Assembly (NCBI GenBank): GCA_041394705.1
Contig: JAWKHS010000004.1
Span: 124,001-188,000 of the forward strand
Source: Vicinamibacterales bacterium
Lineage (GTDB): Bacteria > Acidobacteriota > Vicinamibacteria > Vicinamibacterales > UBA2999
Direction of reading: 5' to 3'
Length of the DNA: 64,000 bases
Of this stretch, positions 10,905-19,236 are shown in pieces. The position numbers were made by a program, and so were the translations under genes. Within the stretch, counting starts at the first letter, position 1, and each line of letters begins with the position of its first letter. The notes beneath the pieces are model-generated. The model was given only the letters and a program-made list of their open reading frames with translations, was not told the origin of the DNA and made no database searches.

Positions 10905-11525
10905 CTACTGGACGACCGTGGCCTGGCCCGTCGTGACGTCGATGCGCTCGATGTCCGACGGCAGCACGAAGGGCTCTTCGAGCCGCATGCCGGACGGGTT
11001 GGCGGGCGACCGGGTGTAGTAGGCCAGCAGCTCGTCGACGAAGAGCTTCGGCACCGGGATGCCGTCCACCGTGGCGCTCTCGAGCGCGAAACGGCCGCGC
11101 CCGTTGCCGGTGGCCAGCGTGCCGGTGACGATCACGGGCAGCCGCCCTCGCAGGTAGGCGGTCGGATCGAACCAGCCGCCCGAGCTCGTACGCCGCACGC
11201 CGTCGAGGTCGGCGACGACGGCCGTCGACACGCGGTTGGCGCCGATGAACTGCACGCTGGGCGTGGTGATGCCGGCCGGCAGCCACGTGGCGCGGTATTT
11301 GAGGTAGGCGTTCATCTCGCTTTGCGAGAAGACCGTGCGGCGCACGACGGCGGGAGCCTTGGCCGGCGCCGGCGGCACGCCCCGGATCACGACCTGCAGC
11401 TTGGCATCGGTGGCGTCGGCGAGCGCCTGCGGCGACTGCGCGGCGACCGCCCCGGCCAGGGCGACGGCGACGAAGGCGAGAACGAGTCGGAGGTGCATGG
11501 CAGCCGCTTTCAGGCCGGAGGGCAC
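10905..11525 (-). CDS. Uncharacterised exported protein
   Basis: Not recognised. The longest form (GTG, 206 residues) has an N-terminal signal peptide (hydrophobic run LRLVLAFVAVALAGAVA, then AAQS). The mature part of about 175 residues is predicted beta-rich and has a conserved-looking FSQSEMNAYLKYR segment and a DPTAYLRGRLPV region. The feel is of a periplasmic lipid-binding or adaptor beta-fold, but this is only an impression. The GTG at 11525 is preferred because a TACAAT box lies 12 bases upstream, as in other leaderless genes here. ATG at 11498 is the alternative and would also give a valid signal peptide. It heads the unit that continues into recG. Confidence 0.65.
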   Translation of the reverse strand: MPSGLKAAAMHLRLVLAFVAVALAGAVAAQSPQALADATDAKLQVVIRGVPPAPAKAPAVVRRTVFSQSEMNAYLKYRATWLPAGITTPSVQFIGANRVSTAVVADLDGVRRTSSGGWFDPTAYLRGRLPVIVTGTLATGNGRGRFALESATVDGIPVPKLFVDELLAYYTRSPANPSGMRLEEPFVLPSDIERIDVTTGQATVVQ

Positions 11526-11537
11526 CGGCCCCAGCGC

Positions 11538-11543
11538 ATTGTA
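11538..11543 (-). promoter_or_regulatory. -10 box for exported protein-recG unit
   Basis: TACAAT on the minus strand, 12 bases before the GTG at 11525. Expected transcription start is about 11531. No strong -35 is visible. Confidence 0.45.
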
Positions 11544-11577
11544 ACGCGCCGTCGCCCGACGTCACGCGCCTGGCCCG

Positions 11578-12114
11578 CTATCGCCGCGGCGGCCGCTGGC
11601 GGACGTTCTGACGGGCACGCAGCATCAGCTCCAGCTTCCGCCGTTCGATCTGTTCCTCGAACACGCGGAACCTGGCCTGCTGCCGGGGGGTGAGGAGCGC
11701 GTCCACCTCCGCGTAGGCCTTGCGCGTCTCGGCCGCGTGACGCGACTCGAGCTCCTGGAGGGCGGCCAGCCGCTCCGTGATCGCGGCATCGTCGCCGGTC
11801 GCACGCGGTCCGCTCAGCCGGCCCAGCTCGCCCAGCATCCGTCCCCGCTCGGTGAGGAACCGGCGCCGCGTGTCCTGCAGGTGGCGCAGCCGCGTGAGGA
11901 ACGGCCCGTACTGGTCGTCCTGCAGGCCCAGCGTCTGCTGCGCCTCCATCACGAGGTACGCGTCGAACAGCCGCTGGATCTCCGCGGGGCGCAGATCGGG
12001 CGACCCGGCGGGCGGCGCGGCCGGCTGTCGTGCCGAGGCCACGGGGGCGAGCGTCAGGACGGCCGCGACGGCGATCGCGGCGACCGATGGACGACGGGAC
12101 GGGAACATCGTCAT
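11578..12114 (-). CDS. Spy/CpxP-like periplasmic LTxxQ protein
   Basis: A 178-residue protein with a signal peptide (SVAAIAVAAVLTLAPVASA) followed by an almost fully helical, Arg/Glu/Gln-rich mature part. It carries an LTPRQQARF segment matching the LTxxQ repeat of Spy/CpxP-type periplasmic chaperones and heavy-metal sensors. In known systems these bind unfolded envelope proteins or feed back on a stress regulator. The start overlaps the anti-sigma stop by four bases (ATGA), so sigma, anti-sigma and this protein form one translationally coupled module. That context suggests an envelope-stress output or feedback role (inference). Confidence 0.75.
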   Translation of the reverse strand: MTMFPSRRPSVAAIAVAAVLTLAPVASARQPAAPPAGSPDLRPAEIQRLFDAYLVMEAQQTLGLQDDQYGPFLTRLRHLQDTRRRFLTERGRMLGELGRLSGPRATGDDAAITERLAALQELESRHAAETRKAYAEVDALLTPRQQARFRVFEEQIERRKLELMLRARQNVRQRPPRR

Positions 12115-12692
12115 GACTTGGGCCGATCCAGGGCCGATCGCAGGAGCGCCGCCAGCGCGTCCTGCTCGTCGCTTGTGAGCAGGGCCGCCGCCGTGCCCAG
12201 CTCGGGAAGCCGGCCGACGTCCAGCGGCTCCCACCCGCCATCGGGCAGGCCGTTCGTCAGGTCCCCGATGAGCCTCAGCGCGGCGTCGTCGGCGTCGTCC
12301 GTGCGCTCCGGCCCGGGCATCACCGCGGCCTGCCCGCGCTCGTTCGGTCCGGGCGTCGGCGAGGACGGCGCGGGTGTCTCGGTGCCGATGGCCACGGCCA
12401 GCAGGAGGGCGGCGGCCGCCGCCGCGGGCACCAGCACCGGCCAGCGCACCCAGCGGCGCCACGGCCGGCGGTCCGCCTGGTCGAGGCGCGCGGCCACGCC
12501 GGCATTCACAGTGGCCCAGAAGTGGGCCGGGGGCTCGGGCACGGCGTCCTCCCCCGCCAGGCTCAGCGCCTCGGCGACCGCGGACACCCGGGCGCGGCAC
12601 GCCGCGCACTGGTCGGCGTGCGCACGGCGTTCAGGCGCGAGCGTGCCGTCGGTGAGATCGACGAGCTCCTCCGGGCGAAGGCAGGGCGTCAT
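12111..12692 (-). CDS. Zinc-finger anti-sigma factor (membrane)
   Basis: A 193-residue protein. The N-terminal anti-sigma zinc finger carries H-x3-C-x2-C (HADQCAAC, about residues 25-32), preceded by the usual LxxLxDGTL helix. A single membrane segment (VLVPAAAAAALLLAVAIG, about 88-105) follows, then a periplasmic acidic/Pro-rich domain. ZAS-type anti-sigma factors hold an ECF sigma factor inactive at the membrane until a signal releases it. It is coupled by ATGA overlaps to the sigma gene upstream and to the LTxxQ protein downstream, which strongly supports the role. Confidence 0.88.
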   Translation of the reverse strand: MTPCLRPEELVDLTDGTLAPERRAHADQCAACRARVSAVAEALSLAGEDAVPEPPAHFWATVNAGVAARLDQADRRPWRRWVRWPVLVPAAAAAALLLAVAIGTETPAPSSPTPGPNERGQAAVMPGPERTDDADDAALRLIGDLTNGLPDGGWEPLDVGRLPELGTAAALLTSDEQDALAALLRSALDRPKS

Positions 12693-13246
12693 CCGAGTGG
12701 CTCCAGGCGCTTGCGCAGGTTCGCCAGCGCGTGGAAGACGTTGGCCTTCACCGCGCCGACGCTAGTGCCGACGATCGCGGCGACCTCCTTGTGCGAGAGG
12801 TCGTGATAGGTGCGCAGGACGAGCGCGGCCCGCTGCCGCGGCGGGAGCGACCGGACTGCGCGGCGGACGGCGGCCCGCCGCTCGTCCTGGAGCATCGCGT
12901 CGGACGGCCCGATCGCCTGCGGATCCACGTCGCACTCGAAGTCGCGGGTCTCGATGGTCGGGCCCGGGGCCGCCTTCTTGTTGAGGCTCACGTTCACGGC
13001 AATCCGGTAGAGCCACGTCGCCACCCGGGCGTCCCCGCGGAATCGATCGAGGGCCCGCCACGCGCGGACGAAGGTCTCCTGCGTCAGGTCGGCGGCGTCC
13101 TCGTGGTCGTGCACGAACCGGTAGCAGACCTGGTAGACCGCGCGGCGGTGGCGGGTGACGAGCGCGTCGAACGCGACGCGGTCCCCGGCGGCAGCCGCGG
13201 CCACGAGACGGCGCTCCTCGTCGCGGGCCTCGGCGTCGGCGTTCAT
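12689..13246 (-). CDS. ECF-type RNA polymerase sigma factor
   Basis: A 185-residue sigma-70 family ECF factor with region 2 (VYQVCYRFVHDHEDAADLTQETFVRAW; shown in part, DLTQETF being the region 2.2 core) and region 4 (LPPRQRAALVLRTYHDLSHKEVA with a helix-turn-helix). Between them, WLYRIAVNVSLNKK is the conserved end of region 2.4. ATG at 13246 is chosen because domain homology starts soon after. An in-frame ATG at 13297 would add 17 unusual residues. Neither has a Shine-Dalgarno sequence. The stop overlaps the anti-sigma start. Its targets are unknown. Confidence 0.93.
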   Translation of the reverse strand: MNADAEARDEERRLVAAAAAGDRVAFDALVTRHRRAVYQVCYRFVHDHEDAADLTQETFVRAWRALDRFRGDARVATWLYRIAVNVSLNKKAAPGPTIETRDFECDVDPQAIGPSDAMLQDERRAAVRRAVRSLPPRQRAALVLRTYHDLSHKEVAAIVGTSVGAVKANVFHALANLRKRLEPLG

Positions 13247-13342
13247 CGGGATCGGGGCGGCCCCGAGGGGCCAGGTGCTGCAGGGCGCGTCGGGCATGGC
13301 ACGTGGGCTCGACAGGATTGGACAGGCCGACCCCCCGGAAGG

Positions 13343-14299
13343 TTACACGGGCCGCGCCAGGAAGGCGCGCACCTCCTCGAGCCGCGGGATGGTGGTCCGG
13401 GCCCCCAGGCCCCGGCACTTCAGGGCGGCGACCGCGTTCGCCCAGCAGAGCGCGTCCTCCACCTCGGCGCCATCCCCGCCGTGGATCCAGGCGGCGACGA
13501 AGCCTGCCCTGAAGACGTCGCCCGCGCCGGTCGAGTCCACCACAGGCACGCGGAACGCCGGCGTCCGGATCTCCCGTCCGCCGACCCGGCAGAGGCTGCC
13601 CTCTTCCCCGAGCGTCACGCACGCGACGGCGGCGCCGGTCTCGGCCTGCAGCCGCTCGAGCGCCTCGCCGGTCGCGCGCCGGCCCGTGAACTCCGGGGGA
13701 AACGCCTCGGCCGCGATGATGACGTCGATCGAGCGGAGCAGCCGGTCGGTGCCGGGGCGCACGCGCTCGACGTCGATCACGGTGCGGGTGCCCACGCGCC
13801 GCGCCTCCTCGGCGGCAGCGGTGACGGCGGCCGTCTCGTGGCAGTCCACGTGGAGCACCGCCGCCTGTGCGACGGCTGGCAGCGGGATGTCGGCCGGGAC
13901 CATGGCGAGGTCGGGGTGCCGGTGGATGAGCACGGTGCGGGTCCCGGTCGTGCGGTCCACGAGGATGACGGCGAACTGGCTCATCGCACCGGGCACGACG
14001 GTGACCCCCGCGACGTCCACGCCCTCCGCGGTGAGGCTGTCGAGGCCCTTGCGGCCGTAGGCGTCATCGCCCACCCGGCCGACGTAGCTCACCGAGAGGC
14101 CCAGGCGGGCCATGGCGACGGCCGCGGTGGCGGCCTGCCCCCCCGGCAGCTCGGTCAGGGCGTGGAGATCCGCCTTGGTGTTGGGGGCCGGGTGCCCGTC
14201 GATCTCGGCGAGGAGATCGATGCTGTTCAGGCCGACCGACAGGACGTCTCGAGGGCGGCCGGCGGGCAGCCGCAACGGTATGCGCACGGGGAGCGACAT
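13343..14299 (-). CDS. PfkB-family carbohydrate kinase
   Basis: A 318-residue ribokinase-fold sugar kinase. The N-terminal glycine motif region is LPGGQAATAAVAMARLG, and the C-terminal signature DSTGAGDVFRAGF carries the catalytic Asp and anion hole. The substrate may be ribose, fructose, a nucleoside or another sugar; nothing in the sequence or neighbours decides it. Start ATG 14299 follows the family's usual N-terminus (DVLSVGLNSIDLL). It is divergent from lexA across 96 bases and convergent with nothing; the sigma gene starts 96 bases downstream. Confidence 0.9.
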   Translation of the reverse strand: MSLPVRIPLRLPAGRPRDVLSVGLNSIDLLAEIDGHPAPNTKADLHALTELPGGQAATAAVAMARLGLSVSYVGRVGDDAYGRKGLDSLTAEGVDVAGVTVVPGAMSQFAVILVDRTTGTRTVLIHRHPDLAMVPADIPLPAVAQAAVLHVDCHETAAVTAAAEEARRVGTRTVIDVERVRPGTDRLLRSIDVIIAAEAFPPEFTGRRATGEALERLQAETGAAVACVTLGEEGSLCRVGGREIRTPAFRVPVVDSTGAGDVFRAGFVAAWIHGGDGAEVEDALCWANAVAALKCRGLGARTTIPRLEEVRAFLARPV

Positions 14300-14318
14300 G
14301 ATACCGGGTTCGCCGGCG

Positions 14319-14347
14319 TTGATTTTCGCTTTTTGTTTGGGTAGACT
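14319..14347 (+). promoter_or_regulatory. lexA promoter, with a possible LexA operator over the -10
   Basis: TTGATT (14319-14324), 17-base spacer, TAGACT (14342-14347); expected transcription start about 14354. A small dyad TGGG-N8-CCCA (14338-14341 and 14350-14353) brackets the -10 box, the place where an autorepressor would bind. The promoter is fairly convincing; the operator idea is weak. Confidence 0.55.
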
Positions 14348-14395
14348 GCCCCACGTCCATTGGCTGTTTCTTCGCCCCCCCTGACGGAGGCACCC

Positions 14396-15004
14396 GTGCA
14401 ACCGCTCACCAAGCGTCAGCGAGAGATTCTCGATTTCCTCAACGAGTTCATCCAGCAGCACGGGTACGCCCCGAGCCTGGAAGAGATCGGCCAGCGCTTC
14501 GGCCTGTCGTCGCTCGCCACCGTGCACAAGCACATGACCAACCTGGAGTCCAAGGGCTTCATCAAGCGCTCCTGGAACCGGAGCCGGTCGGTGGAGCTCC
14601 TGCCCGGTCCGAGCGGGGGACGCACGGTCGACGTGCCGCTGCTGGGGTACGTCGCCGCCGGTGCGCCCATCGAGGCGGTGGCCTCGAACGAGACCATCGC
14701 CGTGCCGGAGTCCCTCCTCGGCAACCGGCGCGACACCTACGTGCTGCGTGTCCGCGGCAACTCGATGATCGACGAGCAGATTCGCGACGGCGACTGGGTG
14801 GTGGTCGAGGACAGGAAGACCGCGAACAACGGCGAGATGGTCGTGGCCCTCCTGAAGGACGCCGACGTCACGCTCAAGACGTTCTACCGCGACAACGGCC
14901 GCATCCGCCTCCAGCCGGCCAACGCCGAGATGCAGCCGATCTTCGCGGATCCGAACGACGTGCAGATTCAGGGGGTCGTGGTCGGCGTGATGCGCCGGTA
15001 CTGA
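14396..15004 (+). CDS. lexA: LexA repressor, SOS response autoprotease
   Basis: A 202-residue repressor with the winged-helix domain (QPLTKRQREILDFLNEFI onward, about 1-70) and a serine-lysine peptidase domain. The self-cleavage bond is A88-G89 in GYVAAGAP, the nucleophile S123 in RGNSMID, and the general-base K161 in VTLKTF. Spacing matches E. coli LexA, which is also 202 residues. Known function: repression of DNA-damage genes until RecA-ssDNA triggers self-cleavage. GTG at 14396 is favoured over an in-frame TTG at 14360 because GACGGAGG (14383-14390) gives a good Shine-Dalgarno five bases upstream and homology starts there. Confidence 0.96.
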   Translation: MQPLTKRQREILDFLNEFIQQHGYAPSLEEIGQRFGLSSLATVHKHMTNLESKGFIKRSWNRSRSVELLPGPSGGRTVDVPLLGYVAAGAPIEAVASNETIAVPESLLGNRRDTYVLRVRGNSMIDEQIRDGDWVVVEDRKTANNGEMVVALLKDADVTLKTFYRDNGRIRLQPANAEMQPIFADPNDVQIQGVVVGVMRRY

Positions 15005-15061
15005 ACGGCCGCCCGTTCGGTGGGCCCGGTGGTTCGTCCGTCGGGCCGCGTGCCGCCCTGC

Positions 15062-15067
15062 TAAGCT
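15062..15067 (+). promoter_or_regulatory. Possible -10 box of DUF3467 gene
   Basis: TAAGCT, six bases before the ATG at 15074, with no Shine-Dalgarno sequence. A weaker hexamer than most of the others in the window. Confidence 0.35.
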
Positions 15068-15073
15068 ACCGGC

Positions 15074-15385
15074 ATGGCCGACCACAAGCAGATCAACTTC
15101 ACGATCGTGCCCGACGACGGGCCCGGTCCCGCCCGGCAGTACGCCAACTTCTGCGCGGTCGCGCACACGCCGTTCGACTTCACGCTCACCTTCTGCGACG
15201 TCCAGCCGCTCTCCGAGAAGGAGATCCGCGACGCCGAACACGACCACGTGGTGCGCGCCCCGGTCCGTGCGCGAATCGTGCTCCCCGTGCAGTTCGTCGG
15301 GCCGCTCATCGCGGCGCTCCAGGAGAACCTGCGCGTGTACACCGAGTCGACGGCGAACCAGGGGCCCAAGGGGCCCGTGCACTAG
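15074..15385 (+). CDS. DUF3467 family protein
   Basis: A 103-residue soluble protein that matches the small DUF3467 family: an early block with YANFCAVAHTPFDFTLTFCDV and a late block PVQFVGPLIAALQENLRVYTE. Family members are widespread in Acidobacteriota, Deltaproteobacteria-type lineages and archaea. No biochemical function is established. It is predicted to be an alpha/beta protein with no signal peptide or membrane segment. The stop TAG shares its last G with the GTG start of nth, so the two are translationally coupled and may be functionally linked. Confidence 0.8.
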   Translation: MADHKQINFTIVPDDGPGPARQYANFCAVAHTPFDFTLTFCDVQPLSEKEIRDAEHDHVVRAPVRARIVLPVQFVGPLIAALQENLRVYTESTANQGPKGPVH

Positions 15386-16116
15386 TGGCCACCGCCGCGG
15401 CCGTCCGCAAGGCGCGGGCGCTGCTCGACGCCGTCGCCCGGCACCATCCGGGCGCCGACACCGAGCTGGCGTACGGCAACGCCTTCGAACTGCTCGTGGC
15501 GACCGTGCTCTCGGCGCAGTCCACGGACCGGCGCGTGAACGAGGTCACGCCGGGGCTCTTCGCCCGCTATCCCACGCCCGCCGCGCTCGCCGCCGCCGCG
15601 CCGGCGGACGTGGAGCGCATCATCCACGCCACCGGGTTCTTCCGCCAGAAGGCGAAGGCCGTCATCGGCCTGTCGGCAGCGCTCGTGGAGGAGCATGGCG
15701 GAACGGTGCCGGCCTCGATGGAAGCGCTGGTCGCCCTGCCGGGCGTGGGCCGCAAGACCGCCAACGTCGTCCTGGGCCACGCCCTCGGCGTGCCCGGCTT
15801 CCCCGTCGATCGCCACGTGCTGCGCGTCGGCGCCCGACTGGGGCTGCTGCACACCGACGACGCCGTGAAGGCCGAAACCGCGCTCACGGCGCTCGTGCCG
15901 CCGGAGGCATGGACCCGCACGTCGGACACGCTCATCCTCCACGGGCGGCGCATCTGCACGCCGACGCCGAAGTGCGACCTCTGCCACGCCCGGACGCTCT
16001 GCCCCTACGCCGTGACCGGCACGCGGCGGGCACGTCCGGCTGCGGGCGCCACCCGCCGCCCGGCGCGTCCGGCCGCTCGCCGGGCACCGGCCGCGCGCGC
16101 CCGGGCGAAGCGGTGA
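15385..16116 (+). CDS. nth: Endonuclease III, DNA glycosylase/AP lyase
   Basis: A 243-residue helix-hairpin-helix-GPD enzyme that removes oxidised pyrimidines and cleaves the abasic site. The HhH motif LPGVGRKTANVVL contains the catalytic Lys, and VDRHVLRV the catalytic Asp. A C-terminal four-Cys [4Fe-4S] loop follows, but its spacing is C-x5-C-x2-C-x5-C (CTPTPKCDLC...C) rather than the usual first gap of six. The last ~30 residues are an Arg/Ala/Pro-rich basic tail absent from E. coli Nth. GTG start overlaps the DUF3467 stop, and its own stop overlaps the next GTG. Confidence 0.95.
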   Translation: MATAAAVRKARALLDAVARHHPGADTELAYGNAFELLVATVLSAQSTDRRVNEVTPGLFARYPTPAALAAAAPADVERIIHATGFFRQKAKAVIGLSAALVEEHGGTVPASMEALVALPGVGRKTANVVLGHALGVPGFPVDRHVLRVGARLGLLHTDDAVKAETALTALVPPEAWTRTSDTLILHGRRICTPTPKCDLCHARTLCPYAVTGTRRARPAAGATRRPARPAARRAPAARARAKR

Positions 16117-16547
16117 CCCGGGCCAGGTTCAGGGCGCTCGTTGCCGAGGCCATCGACTCGATTCCCCCGCGCTTCGCCGAGCACGTCCGCAACGTCGCCA
16201 TCGTGATCGAGGACGAGCCCTCGCCCGACCTGCTCGACGAGATGGCGATCGATCCGCCCGATACGCTGCTCGGGCTCTACCAGGGCACGCCGCTGCCTGA
16301 ACGCCGCTGGGATCACGGCAACGATCTGCCGGATCGCATCCTGCTCTTCCAGCGCCCGATCGAGGAGGACGCCGCGGACGACGGCGACGTCGTGGGCGTG
16401 ATCGGCGAGACGCTGATCCACGAGCTCGGCCACTACTTCGGCCTGAGCGAGGACGAAATCATGGCGATCGAGGAGCGCTACTGGCGGGGCGAGGGCGAAC
16501 CCGGCGACGGCGAACGCGACGGGTCCGACGAGGGCGGCGCGGCATGA
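16113..16547 (+). CDS. Minimal zincin-type metallopeptidase (HExxH, MtfA/Zincin_1-like)
   Basis: A 144-residue protein of the 'possible zinc metallopeptidase' family common in bacteria. The signature is H103-E104-L-G-H107-YFGLSEDE, with the following acidic residues as the likely third ligand region. A preceding LLGLYQGTPLPER and PDRILLFQRPIEE are also typical. It is predicted cytoplasmic. Substrates of the family are unknown. The start is GTG at 16113, sharing GTGA with the nth stop, and the stop shares ATGA with rsmA. The short acidic C-terminal tail (GDGERDGSDEGG) is not part of the family core. Confidence 0.82.
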   Translation: MTRARFRALVAEAIDSIPPRFAEHVRNVAIVIEDEPSPDLLDEMAIDPPDTLLGLYQGTPLPERRWDHGNDLPDRILLFQRPIEEDAADDGDVVGVIGETLIHELGHYFGLSEDEIMAIEERYWRGEGEPGDGERDGSDEGGAA

Positions 16548-17377
16548 TCCGGGCGCGGAAGCGCTTCGGCCAGCACTTTCTCGAGCCTGTGTGGCGCGCC
16601 CGGGTGGCCGAGGCGTGCGCGATCGGCCCCGAGGACGACATCGTCGAGATCGGGCCGGGGACGGGCGCGCTCACGGAGTTCCTCGTCGCGCACGCGCACC
16701 GCGTGCTCGCCATCGAGGTGGACCGGGATCTCGGTGCGGCGCTCGCCGCGCGGAACCTGGCGGCACTGAGGGTCCATGTCGGTGACGTGCTGCACCGCGG
16801 GATCGACGGCGTGCTCGACGCCTGGCTGGGGTCCGAGCCGACGCGGCGCTTCAGGGTCGCCGGCAACCTGCCCTACAACATCACGTCGCCGATCCTGGCC
16901 CTGCTCGCCCGCTGGGCCTCGGCGCGCCCGGGGCTCGTGGACGCCACCGTCATGGTCCAGGCCGAGGTCGCCGATCGGCTGACTGCGGTGCCCTCGACGT
17001 CCGACTACGGCGTCCTCACGCTGACGACGGCCCTGCGGGCCGATGTGCGCCGGTTGCTCGACCTGCCCCCGGGCGCCTTCCGGCCGCGGCCCAAGGTGGC
17101 CTCGGCCCTCGTGCGGTTGAGCTACCGGCCCCCGCCGCCTGGCGTCGTCCATCCGGCCCTGATCAGCCGTCTCGTGCGCGCCGCCTTCATGCAGCGCCGG
17201 AAGACACTGGCCAACGCGCTGAAGCCGCTGGCGGCGGCCGACGGCCTGGACCCGGCCGCGGCGATCGCGGCCGCCGGGCTCGATGGTCGGCGCCGCCCCG
17301 AGACCCTGCAGCTGCTTGAGTTCTCGGCACTTGCGGACCGCTGGGCGGCGTCGGCGACCGTGCACCCTGTGCTATAG
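16544..17377 (+). CDS. rsmA: 16S rRNA (adenine1518/1519-N6)-dimethyltransferase
   Basis: A 277-residue KsgA-family SAM methyltransferase that dimethylates two adjacent adenines in helix 45 of 16S rRNA. Motifs: KRFGQHFL near the N-terminus, VEIGPGTGALTEFL as SAM loop, IEVDRD, and the catalytic NLPYNI (about residues 108-113), with the C-terminal helical rRNA-binding domain containing AAFMQRRKTLANAL. Length is normal. It is coupled to the upstream metallopeptidase by an ATGA overlap. A TATAGT box for the RNase J gene lies across its stop codon. Confidence 0.97.
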   Translation: MIRARKRFGQHFLEPVWRARVAEACAIGPEDDIVEIGPGTGALTEFLVAHAHRVLAIEVDRDLGAALAARNLAALRVHVGDVLHRGIDGVLDAWLGSEPTRRFRVAGNLPYNITSPILALLARWASARPGLVDATVMVQAEVADRLTAVPSTSDYGVLTLTTALRADVRRLLDLPPGAFRPRPKVASALVRLSYRPPPPGVVHPALISRLVRAAFMQRRKTLANALKPLAAADGLDPAAAIAAAGLDGRRRPETLQLLEFSALADRWAASATVHPVL

Positions 17378-17378
17378 T
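17373..17378 (+). promoter_or_regulatory. -10 box of the RNase J gene
   Basis: TATAGT overlapping the rsmA stop. Predicted start is about 17385, giving a 5' untranslated region near 155 bases, exceptional in this window where many promoters are leaderless. No good -35 is visible. Confidence 0.45.
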
Positions 17379-17403
17379 TTCGCCAGCCCGCCTCGAGCTC
17401 GTC

Positions 17404-17465
17404 GGGACGTCCCAGCGTCCCGTGTGTCGGTTCGTGCGCACCGGAACACGTCCGGTGGCCGACAC
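17404..17465 (+). other. Structured 5' leader of the RNase J mRNA: two stem-loops
   Basis: First stem: GGGACG (17404-17409) with CGTCCC (17416-17421). Second, compound stem: GTGTCGG (17424-17430) with CCGACAC (17459-17465), enclosing CACCGG (17439-17444) with CCGGTG (17452-17457), with an unpaired left-side segment between. Both lie between the promoter and the ATG at 17540, and no gene is seen in 17378-17539. Structured leaders are cleavage or autoregulatory targets in other RNase genes (for example rne in E. coli), so autoregulation is a reasonable inference. Confidence 0.45.
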
Positions 17466-17539
17466 AGCACGACGTCGCCTTCGCCCGAAGTCGCCGCCGG
17501 CTGCCGCCGTTTCCGGGACGCCCCCGGACTGGGAACCGT

Positions 17540-19231
<1,692 letters not shown>

Positions 19232-19236
19232 ACCGC

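Noticed and set aside
14300..14342. T-rich stretch before lexA (GATTTTCGCTTTTTG) as a terminator
   Set aside because: There is no stem before it on either strand, and it forms the spacer of a good lexA promoter.
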